NCBI RefSeq assembly: GCF_024362695.1
Contig: NC_065420.1
Location: 14,113,420 to 14,177,419 of the forward strand
Source of the DNA: Pectinophora gossypiella
Lineage: Eukaryota > Arthropoda > Insecta > Lepidoptera > Gelechiidae
Length of the DNA: 64,000 nt
Direction of reading: 5' to 3'
Below the pieces are notes generated by a model. It was not told the origin of the DNA. It saw only the letters and a program-made list of their open reading frames with translations, and ran no database searches. This document shows, piece by piece, positions 1 to 11,440 of this stretch (positions are counted from its first letter, which is position 1; each line of letters begins with the position of its first letter). The position numbers and the translations under genes are program-made.

Positions 1-1
1 T

Positions 2-3000
2 TCACCAGATCTCCCAACCAGCAGCAGTGAGTTAACAGTAGCGTGGCTAGCGTCTGCCGGAGTGAGGATCGTCGGTGGAAACATTCCGAAGACTAGAACC
101 TGTTCTCCAAGCCCTATGCCGCTGTCTGCTGAAGAACGGAACTACCCTAGGGTTCATTTTCCTGAGGTGAGGAGGGTTCCATATATGTTTCTTCCACTCT
201 TCTTTCGATAGAAAAAAAAATCTCCATTTTCACCTATAAGTATCTATTTGGTTCCATCTCCATTGGTTATAGTATTAGCTTTGGCTTTTAATTCTTTGAG
301 ACGCCTTGACAGATTGGATACGGTTTATTTTGATATTACAGACGATTTCATAGGGTTTTCTTTGCCTTCCTTGGACTAACTTAATATTCGACCTGTAATA
401 TTTCTCAAACCTTAACCCGATGACGCTTTATTTACTTATAACTTTTGTAGACGCACTGTCCATAAAGGTGTTAATTTGTCACGACAAAGGCCTTTGCATA
501 AATAGCGAACAAGAAAAAGTAAACAGTCTTCCACTTCCAGAAACTTATGACCTCACCTCGTATTTTCATCACTGCTGGGTCCATCTTTCTTTATCCCCAA
601 TCACTGTCGGTACTGAAAAACAGCCCCAAAGGCCATGTATGGCTAAGTGTGTTAGATGCACTTTATTTTTGAAATTATTTCCTTTTTAATTTCCAGTCAT
701 GGCTTTGGCGTCTCGTGACTGTAGGCGCCAATGGGTCAGGAGAGACGAGCGCTCACGCTCCCGACTCCATCACCAGATACGAAGCCACGGCCGTCTGCGT
801 TGCCAAAACTGGCATATCTGTGTCGGCTCCTACTGTATTGCAGGTAAGAATAGGTATTTCAGAAAGTCTGGATGGATATTGAAAAGACACCCCCCCCCCC
901 CCAAAACCCCCGAAAGAGATGGATTGACGATCTTGATTGTTGAGGTTTGAGGAAGAGCCCTTTGCCAAGCTGTGGAATAATATTGGCTAGTAAGATCAAA
1001 AACCTGAAATCATTTATTCGCTATACACACAGCAGCCGTAAGTAGCGGAACGCGAAGCATCGGCGAAACCTAATAGTTGTAGACATGTTGCATTTTGCAA
1101 GCAGGCATAACGATTGAAACTTATGGGTGCCAATTTTGAAACACTCATAAAAGTCACGCTGATCAGATGCAATCAGATAAGAGATTTTGTAATTCTCCTT
1201 ATTCTGTGGTACATCCCACAAAGCTGTCTAACTGAATGAGACAAATTCATTTCACCAATATAGTGTACTTAAACTTAATTATTAATTATTGGCTTTCAGG
1301 TGTTCAGAGAATTTTTCATCCACGCTGATGCTCCTCGGCGACTCAGGCGTGGCGACACCTCTATCATCAGATATCGACTCTTCAACTATCTTTATGAACC
1401 ACTCAGCGTAATTATCAGTTTTAAATGTTTTTATTGACAAGACACTATGACATTCATCATTAGAACATGACATTGTAGCTGTGTAAGCAATTTGGCGAAC
1501 ACTGCAGAAAAAACTCTGAAAGGATACTGTGAGTCCGGTTTAAATTAAAGGAACACTAGGTATTCATTTCAAATATCACTGCATAATATATTATCGGGTA
1601 AAAACCTCAGGATACCCCACTTGTCCGGCCAAGTAATGAATGTCATCTGGAGCAGATGTACTAAGTATTATTAGGAAACTGCTTATTCCTCAATAGGTCC
1701 AAATCCAAATCCTAACGGACCCGCACTTGGAAGGTCCACGAGACTACGTGGAGGCGGCGTGCGTCGGCGCACGCGCCTCTATCGCCCGGCGCGTGGAGGT
1801 GCGCGCGCGCCTGCCCGGCGCCGCCCGCGTCAGTATACGAGCCAAGTCTGTCAAAGATGGCGGCTGCGCTAATGTCACTACTAGTAAAACTGGAGCTAGG
1901 TAAGTATGTAACCTATACTTAACATTGGTTGGTACTGGTAACAGCAGCAAAACTCAACTAATTTCATTAAATTTTCAGTGACGAGGTGATAATCCAAATG
2001 ACAGTCGACCCTGAAGGTGTACCAGTTCAAGATCAGAAGTCTGTACTGCTCTGTGGTAGAGGTAAGTAAGTACATAGTCTAATCATGTAAGTACATATCT
2101 ACTCTATTATAACAAGATTGACAAGACTATCTTGTTCTTCTATCGTGTGGGTTGTGATTGTGAGGTGGATTACCAACCCCATCAACCCTGGACAAGACAA
2201 CAACATCAAGTCTATTATACCTTTATTCTTATAGCAAGAGAAGACAAAAGGATCCAGATAAATCTTTCACTTTAATTGTTGACTTTTGTAAATTATTCCC
2301 CAGGTAGTTTAGAATCCAACTCATTCCAAGTGCAATGGAACTGGCCTCCAGTTCAAGCGGTGCCCGGCACGGAGGCTCTCACCGCCTGGGCTATTGGAGA
2401 TTTCACTGGACCTTTACTTGCTGTAAGTGACACGAAGTACCTTGTAACGATGTCCACCACACAGGTTGGCATCGCTCCTAGCCACTTATGTCCTGGCTGG
2501 TTGCCTTGTTGATAATATCCCCAGGACATGTTAATCGTCTAGAGTCATGGGAGTGTCTTGTCTACAACACCGTGCTCCTAGCGCGATGTGGATTTATACA
2601 TGCTTCTCCTCTTATTGTTTTCATGTTCAAAAAGAAAATTAATATTAAAGTCGATTTGCTTTAACCTGATTATTACGTAAAGATCCGTGACAGTATACAT
2701 CCTAATGACCCTATATTTTCTTTTTTAGGACGCAGATGATTTAGTTCTTCTACCCCGCGGCTGTGGTGAGCAGAACATGGCCCGACTGGCCACCAACTTA
2801 CTAGCATTGAAGCACCTGGACCCCAACTCTTCAGCAGCTTTGTCTGCTAAGGAACACGTTGCAAGAGGTACAGAAATAGCCATATCTCCATCCGAAAATA
2901 GCTGAATAATTCTAAAAATTCTTGTTGGCCTACTATATGGGTTTTGCATTGCTTAAATTTTTGAGGCTTTGACATATGACGCGGGGAATTCTGCCGCAGT

Positions 3001-6000
3001 GTATAACAGTGTGACTTATTGTAGATTTGCTGCAAATGGCATTAACTACTTGGCCGGACAAGTAGGGAGTGCTGAGGGCTCTTACCCGGTATAAAATTTA
3101 AGACAACAGGTCTTAGGGTGCCCATTTGGGTGAAAACCTCGGTTTAGAGAGGATTATTTTCAAAAGAATTAACCGAACCTAGTGGACAGATAGCGATAAG
3201 CGCTGAATGAGGTCGGTATCGGAAGACACACCGTCCAATGCTGCGCATCCACATAGCTATACAAGGTCTGCTATTATAACTTTTTTATTTTCAGGGTTCA
3301 CCCGTCAGCTTCAATACGTGCATCCTGCTGGAGGCTTCAGCGCTTTCGGTGAACGGGATGCTACTCCTTCCACTTGGTTGACCGCTTTTACCGTTCGGTA
3401 TCTGAGAAAAGCACACAAGGTAAATAGTAGATTGTTTATGGGTGATATTCAGAAGGACTGTTAATGGTACTGCAATACAGAAGAGGCCCATAAACGCATG
3501 ACAAATGTCAGTGAATAAAAAATATGACAAAATTTGGGCCATTGTGTCTTATTGGCTTGGTTTTACCTTCGCGTCTGAAAAGGTCAGACAGGCAGTCGCT
3601 TCTGTGAAAAACCGGACCTGTCAAATCTTCAGGTAAGGTAAGCGGACCCTGTGAAATCCACATGGAGATGGTTTGGGGTCAGTGGCCAATTTTTGTCAAT
3701 GCATTTGACGATTGAAAACATCTTGCAACAGTCAGCGAAGGGGTTTTCAGACTTCGCGTCTTGACCGTGTCATTTTGTTTCAGACGCTGACACCAGACAT
3801 GCAAGCACCTCCTGCCTTGGACAGCGCTGAACGCTGGCTACTTGATCAGCAGATGGAAAATGGATGCTTCAGGAATGAAGGACAGGTCTTCCATAGAGAA
3901 CTGAGAGTAAGAAGGGTTTAATCATTATTTTATTCATGCATTGAAGGATTTTATTGTTTAGCTTGTTAGGTACTTAACGTCATTAGACAATGCTTGCTTT
4001 TTCTTTATGTCAAAGGATGATTTTGACTTGCCATCGTAGTAGACTTAGAATTGTGCGTGCCGACCCTACCTCTTAATGGTAGTAAAAATATAATGAGGGC
4101 TTTTCAAGCTACTTTCCCTAAAATAATATAGATGGCGCTGTTCAGATTGAACGTGGTAATAACCTATCTTCTCATTGCTCGGGTACATAATTATTCAAAA
4201 ATAAAATGTAAGTAATGGTAGAATCATAATTATAAAAATAATTGTTGCTTGATATTTGGATCAGATTACGTATAGAATTATGTTGCTACCTATACTGCTT
4301 CTCTATATTTTGATCAATAATAATGGATGTAAGATGTATTGTGCCTGGGTGTAATAAAAAGGGGTCATCATTTATACCCAAAAAGAAAGATAAAAGATGC
4401 ATTTGTCTATTATCTAGTATTATCTATCCCTCAAAATCATCCCGGAAAGTTCCTCATTGTGATAAAGGATCCTACGTTCATTCAACACTGGTTCCTCACT
4501 AGTAAGATGTTTTGGTCTTCCGATTGTAGTTCTTATTAAATAATATATTGTGATGCATTTAATCCGCATGTGCTCTTCTCCAGGGAGGATTAAACGAAGA
4601 AGGCGAGATAGCCAGCGTGGCGCTGACTGCTTACGTTATCACATCCTTAGCTGAAGGATCCGTTCTACCAGCTCGCGTCCTTCGCAACGCTCTCTCGTGT
4701 CTTAGAGCGCTTCCTCCTTTGAAAACCAAATCCCCAACAAGAGTATATGCTCATAGTCTTCTGGCATACACTTTCATGAGGCTAAGAAATTATGAGGATG
4801 AAGTGAGAGGGGTGAATGAGGCTGGCCTTTGGAAGGCGAGAGACGGAAAAGTGGAATGGCTGCAGCAAGATGAGGAAATGAGAGAGCTGTTGGAGCTTCT
4901 AAGGATCGCTAAGAGGAATGGGGATTTCGTTTGGTGGGAGACTGGTAAGTATAATAATTACATAAACATTGATAATAATCATAATAATTTGAAGCACTTT
5001 TGAAGCACGGAATATGTCATACACATCCTACTAGGCATAGTGGCAAGCAATCCTTGGGGAAATGTTCCTGATTTTGAAGGTCATTATATTTTAGTTTTTA
5101 AAAGCGAGTATTCGAGCGGAGACGACGATAATTCCAATATTTATTTTATATTATTTCAGGCAGCCTAGCGACTTCAATAGAAGCGACAGGCTACGCGCTC
5201 CTGGCGCTATCAGGGTGCCCAGCCGAGCTGAGAGACACGAGCTGCGCACACGACGCGCGCGCCGCCATACGCTGGCTGTCGACGCATAGGAATTCCGCTG
5301 GAGGATTTATTGCCACACAAGTAAGCTTCATATAAATTAAGTCAGATTGCAGTAGGTATTTGCTTTTTTAGATGAATTTCTTCGATGTTGCCAAAGGTCC
5401 CTGACATGACTCATGTAACGACGACGTACTTACAGTCAAAATCAGGTAGCAACTGGGAGCAACGGCTTGGAAACAACGTGTTTGCAACAATTATGACCGA
5501 AACATGAATTCAAACTCATGAAGCGGCACACTCCATCTAACGCTTTCCAAATCTTCTCCAGGATACCCTAGTAGCTCTAGAAGCCCTCACAGCCTGGTCG
5601 TCAGTCCATCCCTCAACACCCACCAACTTGAACGTAACAGCTCGGAGCAGCACAACTGTGAAGACAGTCGCCCTGCAGCCAGGAGTCACGGTGCCTGATG
5701 TCATGAAGATGGGCTCTGGGGATCATCTTAGTATTTCTGTTGAAGGTTAATAATTTCTTCTCTTCTCTCGTATAGGTTGTAAGGTGAATGACCAACCTGA
5801 GCTGACCTGGTGTCAGGATTCTTATTGAGTCGCTATTAGCCCCTGACATAGCTCTTCATTTTACTTTCGGGCAATCGGGTGATCAGCCTGTGATGTCCTA
5901 TCCAAACTAGGGATCACAATGTTCCTAGCGAGATTCGAACCTGGGACCTCCGGACCATGAGCCCAACGTTCAACCACTGGGCCACAGAGGTCGTTAATAA

Positions 6001-9000
6001 GCATCATAAGCGTATAAGCATCACACCAATCTGAATTCTTTGACTTCTTTATAAGACATGACGTTCGCCTTCTCTTTAATTTGGCCCATGTAAGCTCTTC
6101 TTGGTTTTCCCCATCCTCTCTTTCCTTCTATCTTCCCTTCTATGATGTTTTCAATAAATTCGTCGTGTCTTATTAAGTGTCCAATCATCTTGCAAGTTCT
6201 GTTTTCTTTCTCCTTTCCCTTACTCTTTCTCTTTCTAGAACCTTACTCTTCCTAGCACTTCCTCATTAATAATCCGTTTTATCCAACTTATCAGTTGAGA
6301 TTTACCGAGAACAGAAGAAGCAAAAAGATTGGGCACTTAATAAGACACGATGAATTTATTGAAAACGTCATAGAAGGGAAGATGGAAGGAAAGAGCTTGA
6401 GGAACTTAATAACTTGGACAGAAAGCCTTAACAATTGTCAAGAAATTATCTCTCCTGTCTTACTTCCAGGCACCGGCTGCGCGTTGGTCCAAGCGACACG
6501 CTCATACAACTCATACACGACCGAGTCAAGTGGTGACAAGGTGCTGTCAGTGGAGGCGACCGTCCACACCGACGGTGCCTTCGACTGTGCCAACAACACC
6601 AACTGCTACTGCGCTGCTGTTGTTGAAGTAAGACATAAGGGCTTATTGCATCTACCTGTCCGACAGGCTAGATGCGTCCAGTTACCATGGTTACTCCCCA
6701 ACAACTCGCACGAGATCGTGGTTTCCATGGTTACGACCCGCCGATTTGCTATTAGACTACACGATCTGATCGGAAAACGGGAATTGGTGGAGAGTAACCA
6801 TGGCAACCGCCGTGACATTGACGCGTCTAGCCTGTCGGACAGGTAGGTGTAATAAGCCCTATAGGTACACAGTTCACACAACTCATACACAGGACTCCCT
6901 CATTCAGCGCTTCTCGCTATACTTCTTTTCACAGCAGAGACTATGGAATATCATACATACATAAACAGCCTATATACGTCCCACTGCTGGGCACAGGCCT
7001 CCCCTCAATCAACCGGAGGGGGTATGGAGCATCCACCACGCTGCTCCACTGCGGGTTGGTGGAGGTGTTTTTACAGGTAATAGCCGGGACCAACGGCTTA
7101 ACGTGCCGTCCGAAGCACGGAATCATCTTACTTTTTCGGGCAATCAGGTGATTCAAGCCTGAAAAGTCCTTACCAAACAAAGGACAGTCTCACAAAGTGA
7201 TTTCGACAATGTCCCCATCAGGAATCGAACCCGGACCTCCAGATCGTGAGATCACGAAGGCTGTTATTCTGTACATATTCTCCTTTTTATGTACTCCTAG
7301 CTATATGAAAAAAGAAGAAAGAAAGAAACGTTTATTATAAAGAGACACCACAGAACAGATAAAAAACAAAACACGAAATAACACATAACTTACAATCAAA
7401 ATACGCAAGAAAAACAACTCCACACCACCATCTGCAGTACCTTCTATGCAGTTATTGGCAAATTCCAGTCTCTTCTTAGAAACTTACTCCTTCAATCAGT
7501 TCCTATACTTGTACCCAGGTATGTGTCCTGTGGAGCGGGTCCTTCCCGGAGATGGCGCTGCTGGAAGTATCGCTGCCGGGAGGGTTCGCAGCTGACGTTC
7601 AGAAGCTGTACCAACAGCTCAGCGAAACAGATACTTGTGCGTATGACAGCCAGTGTTGTACTTGACTTTTTGACATGACTTCTTGCAGATTTCCCGCAAA
7701 GGGCATTAACCACTTGGCCGGACAAATCGGGAAAGCTGAGGGCTGCGGTCCAAATTTAAGACAATAGGCCAAACGATGCCCATTTGGGTGAGAACCTCTG
7801 CTCAGGGCGTCGTCTGAGAGGATCATCATCATCATCATCATCAGCCCATTAACGTCCCCTATGGATGGATAGGGAGATCGGGCCTTAAACCATCACGCAG
7901 GCCCAGTGCGGAGAGATGGTTATTAACGACTGCTAATGCAGCCGGGACCAACGGCTTAACGTGCCTTCCGAAGCACGGAGGAGCTCGAGATGAAAACTTT
8001 ATTTTTCGTCTGAGAGGATAATACTAGTTGGCCAATAGTGATAAGCGCTGAATGAGGGAAATCGTCGACCACGCCGGTGAAGTCAGTGTCGGGACCGACA
8101 GGGTCGGTATCAGGGGTGCCGTTCCAAAAAAACCGCAAAATGTTAAAAGAGCTTTATTACCTAGACTTTAGGCAGATAGGACAAGAACAATTGAAAAAAA
8201 AGCAGTCGGTAAGGTCCGTTAAGGTGCCTAATGCGTTCCTATTATTTTCTTTATACGATTTTTTTCTATCATACCTTCTAACTACGAAAGCAAACCCTGA
8301 CGTATACCATATTGTGACTACCTACCTATCGTAAGCGAATAAATGATCTCTGGTTTCTGATCTACGATTAAGCCACATCCAACAATTGTCATTATTCTCT
8401 CTGCTCCACAGTGCTTCGCCGTATAGACCTTACTTCCTCCAGTGCCAAAGTGACCTTCTACCTAGGCACCCGTGATGGCAGCTCGACCCTCGGTCGTGGA
8501 GGCCATCAGTGCTACAAACTGCACGCTGTGGGCCCGCAGACGAAGACCAAGCCAGCATATGCTCGTGTTATGGACTATTACAGGCCTGAGGATAATGACA
8601 CACGGGTAATGATTATGAAGATCCGAAAAGTTATGAATAAAAGTTTAGTATGAATAAAAGTAAAGTCAAGATCCTATTCTAATAATAAATTACCATCACT
8701 TCGGAATAATCTACCATCAAATCGGAATAATCTACCATTACATAGGAATAATATATCAGATATTCGGAATAATCTACCGTCATTTCGTTATAATAAATAT
8801 ACCATTACTTCAGAATAATCTACTGTAGATTGTCTTTGGAATAATCAACTACCACTTCAATTTATAAAGGTTCCAAAAAAGCTGGTTACGATGTACAAAA
8901 GCCTTACCAGTCGGAAGGCTCCCATTTATCAAACGAATTTAAAAAATAGTTAGTCTTGTTATCGTGTGGGTTGTGAGGTGGATTACCAACCCCATCAACC

Positions 9001-10301
9001 CTAATAATAATAGTTAGTAACTACTTATAGTTAGTATGTTAATTGACGACATCTCAATGTCTTCTGTGCTGACTTTAAAAGTATAGTTTCTAAATCTCCA
9101 AATCTCTCCTAGAAAAACATCAACTGCTCCTTGGCACACATGTTTTAATATATTAACCTTTCAGATGTACACTATCCCAGAGGAATGTCTTCCAAGAATA
9201 ATTCACGAGTCCAACAGCTACTTGGCTTCGGACAACTTGTTCGACAAAGCCAAGTCTCTGGCAGACAACGACGAGATAGTAATTACCCATGAGTTCTCTT
9301 TCGATGACATTCCTGAGGGTATACCTCTCGAAGACCCTCTATATGAGAATCTTACGAAAGCCAAAGATGAAGCAGAGTTAATTAAAATCAAAGAAGATCA
9401 AAGAAATGAGACCCTCGTCAAATCAATGAAGGAAGTTGATGAAGTAATGTCGCTTGATATTCGATCACTTGAGAAAGGTATTGATAATAATAACAAAGAG
9501 AAAATTACAAATAATCCAATAAGTAAAACTCATAAAATTAATGGCAAGCTAGCGTTCGATGAAAGTAATGATAATTCTAAATTGAAAACTGGTTTAATTA
9601 GAGAAAACAAATCCATCAATGAAAAAAATACGGATTCTGAAAACGTAAAACTTGATGATGACAATGAGATACCAAAGACCGAATACATTGACCGTCAAGC
9701 CAGTGTTATTACAGATGAAGTGAAGATGGAGCTTAAGGAATCGGAAACTAGACAAGAAAGTGACATGGAGAGAGAAGTGGAGAATCCAAATCTGGCTGGT
9801 TTTCACGTGATAGATAGTGATAAAGACTTAGAAGTCCCTGAAGGACAGGAAGGGCCTATTCCAGCCGTTGTCTTGCCGCCACCGCCATTCCAGCCAAGAG
9901 GATATCTTTACCCGACAGGTAATGTAATACAGCCTATTGTTATTTAATTAATTATACAATAATCCAAAGCTTGCCTGAAAGAAATTGCTACCTTAGCAAT
10001 AAAGCCGCCTCGGTTAAAGGACCACATTGAAGCACTTCACCTAAAAAAGCCATATTGCATTATGTTGACATTGCGCACTTACTTTGACACCAGGGTTGAT
10101 GAGGTCGGTAATCCACCTCACAACCCACACGATAAAATATGTTTTGCAGGTAATCCTTACGTGCCTTGGCGCAGGTCAACTCCCGAGCAATTAATGATGT
10201 TCCGGCCATATGAACCGAGGAGATACTTCCTACAACCCGGCTATGACGTTCATTATGTCAATAATAGGTATCTTAGGAGATACAGTTCTGCTGTTGGATA
10301 G
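2..10301 (+). CDS. Thioester-containing alpha-2-macroglobulin/complement-family protein, 3' part (17 exons)
   Basis: Secreted thioester proteins of this family trap proteases or tag microbes in the haemolymph. Exons read from splice sites and frame: 2-166, 697-843, 1300-1407, 1697-1899, 1979-2061, 2304-2422, 2729-2867, 3295-3419, 3784-3906, 4584-4944, 5160-5320, 5562-5745, 6470-6627, 7519-7636, 8412-8605, 9165-9918, 10150-10301. All junction phases agree and the sum is 3,294 nt (1,097 codons plus stop). In order they give the bait-region end, the SWLWRLV segment (A2M has SWLWDLV), the macroglobulin segment with RLFNYL, the GCGEQN thioester, the alpha-helical thioester domain (GFTRQL, FGERD, STWLTAF, DTLVALEALTAW), the CUB part and the receptor-binding domain (FPEMALLEVSLPGGF, DYYRP). 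The signal peptide and first macroglobulin domains lie left of the window. TEP, CD109-like and A2M-like are all possible names; the family is certain, the orthology is not. Confidence 0.95.
1300..1407 (+). CDS. Macroglobulin exon (36 codons, phase 0/0)
   Basis: This exon is easily missed because the opposite strand has a longer open frame. An acceptor ending ctttcag precedes it and a gtaatt donor follows. It encodes VFREFFIHADAPRRLRRGD through RLFNYLYEPLS, the place where A2M proteins have the FxPFF...PYSV.RGE and FNYL motifs. It joins in frame to the exons on both sides. Confidence 0.85.
2137..2205 (-). repeat. SINE-B fragment in macroglobulin intron
   Basis: Only the 3' part remains (tatcgtgtgggttgtgaggtgg and the accaaccccatcaaccct motif), a reverse-strand copy of the 3' end of the family seen complete at 14284-14595. 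A similar fragment lies at 8955-9002. Confidence 0.6.
2729..2867 (+). CDS. Thioester-site exon (GCGEQN)
   Basis: The codons at 2759-2773 read GCGEQ, the beta-cysteinyl-gamma-glutamyl thioester motif, with both the Cys (2762-2764) and the Gln (2771-2773) present. The flanking LLPRGCGEQNMARLATNLLAL matches the start of the thioester domain. The thioester therefore looks functional, unlike in family members that have lost the Cys. Confidence 0.95.
3010..3265 (+). repeat. Dispersed repeat E in macroglobulin intron
   Basis: The stretch from 'gacttattgtagatttgc' through 'cttggccggacaa' to 'gataagcgctgaatgagg' recurs around 7670-8115, 14627-14780, 39700-39815 and 51005-51060, and on the minus strand at 56310-56520. 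It has no coding content. It is probably a SINE or the 3' end of a LINE; the class is not settled. Confidence 0.6.
3550..3665 (-). repeat. SINE-D fragment in macroglobulin intron
   Basis: This is the reverse strand of the segment 'cttacctaacctgaagattt' and 'gacaggtccg' that recurs at 24882-25206, 10900-11220, 51460-51590, 56085-56170 and 56525-56640. Confidence 0.5.
3784..3906 (+). CDS. Thioester-domain exon with the catalytic His
   Basis: The exon encodes 41 residues ending QVFHRELR, followed by GG from the next exon. The His codon (3892-3894) aligns with the catalytic His of complement C3 (HQE.IGG context), which directs the thioester to hydroxyl groups. Human A2M has Asn there. By inference this protein forms ester links, as C3 and TEP-type proteins do. 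Confidence 0.85.
4100..4560 (+). mobile_element. DNA-transposon remnant with a THAP-like N-terminus
   Basis: At 4323-4400 an ATG frame starts MDVRCIVPGC and continues with NKKGSSFIPKKK, resembling the C..PGC start of THAP zinc fingers found in P-element-like transposases and their host derivatives. The frame soon decays. The surrounding 200-300 bp reappears in inverse orientation at about 28790-28990, where the corresponding reading frame is broken. It sits in an intron between the macroglobulin exons at 3784 and 4584. Confidence 0.45.
5757..5995 (-). repeat. SINE-B copy, internally deleted
   Basis: Read on the minus strand it starts with a tRNA-like head (box A tggcccagtggttgaacg; box B ggttcgaatctcg). 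It then has the 'gatcacctgattgcccgaaa' segment and the 3' 'ttgatgagg'-type end, but lacks the central core. It lies in a macroglobulin intron. Confidence 0.65.
6059..6425. mobile_element. Two inverted LINE 3' ORF fragments
   Basis: About 6060-6240 on the minus strand and 6300-6420 on the plus strand carry the same coding remnant (GHLIRHDEFIENVIEGKMEG), the extreme C-terminus of a LINE reverse-transcriptase protein. A third copy is at 61440-61620 (RLDEFIKNIIEEKLPGKRGR, then RQEWRMLHRQE). All are short and broken. Confidence 0.6.
6638..6860. mobile_element. MITE with ~40-bp TIRs
   Basis: The ends agggcttatt and aataagccct are inverted, and the pairing continues inward through the tagatgcgtc/gacgcgtcta segments. 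ATA flanks both sides, a possible target duplication. The element lies within a macroglobulin intron. Part of the same family is found at 39560-39690 in a RIC-3 intron (ggttaccatggttac motif). Confidence 0.75.
6950..7266 (-). repeat. SINE-A copy, nearly full length
   Basis: The 3' end (aaacagcctatatacgtccc) is on the left and the tRNA-like head on the right. It carries the central core (read in reverse: gcttcggacggcacgttaag) and box B as gggttcgattcctg. The head is altered near the end. It is in a macroglobulin intron. Confidence 0.8.
7270..7425 (-). repeat. Dispersed LINE/SINE 3'-end copy
   Basis: This segment, with 'gaaacgtttattataaagag', is the reverse complement of the stretch at 60740-60885 ending 'tttataataaacgtttc'. 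A shorter relative ends at 44415. The repeated AATAAA-type 3' end suggests retroposition. Confidence 0.55.
7665..8115 (+). repeat. Repeat E interrupted by a truncated SINE-C
   Basis: Repeat E begins near 7668 and resumes near 8005 to 8115. Between them, 7829-8003 is a minus-strand SINE-C lacking its 5S-like and tRNA-like head; it keeps the gcttaacgtgccttccgaag core and the cccattaacgtcccc end. This is a nested insertion inside a macroglobulin intron. Confidence 0.6.
8672..8862 (+). repeat. Imperfect short tandem repeat
   Basis: The motif 'cggaataatctaccatca' recurs with variation about seven times at 20-30-bp spacing, immediately after a macroglobulin exon. It is non-coding. Confidence 0.6.
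9165..10301 (+). CDS. C-terminal extension exons of the macroglobulin (acidic linker and Arg/Tyr-rich tail)
   Basis: Two exons (9165-9918 and 10150-10301, joined G|GT) continue after the receptor-binding domain for about 300 residues. The first begins MYTIPEECLPRI, where other members soon stop. It runs into a long Asp/Glu/Lys/Asn-rich, apparently disordered stretch and then a proline run (VVLPPPPFQPRGYLYP). The last exon is rich in Arg, Tyr and Pro (WRRS, YEPRRYF, NRYLRRYSS) and ends at TAG 10299-10301. There is no hydrophobic GPI or membrane tail. The role of the extension is unknown. Confidence 0.85.
10011..10092. repeat. Partial palindromic MITE (family G)
   Basis: This half-copy of the 'ggccacattgaagca...gcaatattgc' element lies in the last macroglobulin intron. 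Complete copies are at 37153-37296, 57686-57836 and 58782-58937. Confidence 0.5.
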
Positions 10302-10390
10302 ATTTATTATTATTATTCATGTAAACCCTAGTTTAAGTGAAACATTTCTAGATATTGAGCTTGGACTGCGTATGTTAGTTGGTAATATAA

Positions 10391-10751
10391 TGGTGATAAT
10401 TCCTGCAGACGCCATCTAATTTTATTTTAAGTTATATCTGTCATTTTCTTATCTCTTGAAAAAAAAAGGTAATCGACAGGCATAAAATTTATGGAACCAC
10501 ATCAATCTTAAGCAGAAATCCGAAACAACCGTCTAAAAAATTTACATCGGCCAATAACCCGACAGAGTTAAGTAGACAACACATCAAACGAATTACATAC
10601 CAACGAAATGCCTATTTTATTCGCCCGGGTTATTCATTCGTTTTAAAATTAACTTGTTGACAATCATCCGTCCCTTTCCTCTTCGGCGGATAAGAAAATG
10701 AGGGGTATAACTTAAAATAAAATTAGGAGGTGTCTGCAGGAACCGGGGCCC
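10391..10751. mobile_element. MITE family H copy
   Basis: Inverted ends contain ctaattttattttaagtta and its complement, followed inward by the gtcattttcttatc / gataagaaaatga segments. Relatives lie at 26825-27165, 41530-41946, 42056-42275 and 49690-50325. No ORF. It begins about 90 bp after the macroglobulin stop codon. Confidence 0.8.
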
Positions 10752-10861
10752 TACCTATTATGTTGTATTGAATAATTGAGGATTTTCTGAGGTCTTTCGC
10801 ACTTGACATTTGGAAGGTTCTAGCGGTTAGGATAAGGTCTCCAATCTATCCTATAGTATTT

Positions 10862-11440
10862 ACCCGACTGCATCATCCCCCTAGCATTATCCCGTTTTTT
10901 AAAAGGTCCGCTTACCTAACCTGAAGATTTGACACGTGAAGAGTATACCAGTCCAATGGCACACAATAGCCCGAAATATCATCATAATTTTTATTCACGA
11001 GTCATGCGCTGTGCTGGTCTCTACGCTTCTTCTGTTTTGCAGTACCATTAACAGTCCTTTCGAATATCACCCATAAACAACCCACTATTTACCTTGTGTC
11101 CTTTCCTCAGATAACGAACGGTAAAAGCGAAGGGAATACCAGCCCAATACAGGTTAGGTCACCTACCTCCGAAATACATTTCTTAGGAATGTGGGTTTCC
11201 TCGCGATGTTTTCCTTCACCGCTGAGCACGATCTAACCATGAATTCGAAAACAAATTCGTAAAACATTGGTTTAGGCCTATGCTGGGATTCGAACTGGCC
11301 AAATATTTACCCGACTGCGGCGAAGCAAAAAGTAGGGTTATGTGTTTGACACCTAATAAGTGTGTTAATGGTAAGCAAACTCTTAGGATAGATTGGCATA
11401 GGACCACGGCTATCTCCTGAAACATCACTATTCGAAAGAA
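10862..11440 (+). repeat. SINE-D-related dispersed sequence, degenerate
   Basis: Fragments such as 'gcttacctaacctgaagatt', 'cagcccaatacaggttaggt' and 'tgtgggtttcctcgcgatgt' follow in the same order as in the SINE-D copy at 24873-25206, with an insertion between. No gene is seen here. Confidence 0.5.

Noticed and set aside
1282..1473. 63-residue minus-strand ORF
   Set aside because: It is the shadow of the plus-strand macroglobulin exon 1300-1407, which has matching splice sites, phase and family motifs.
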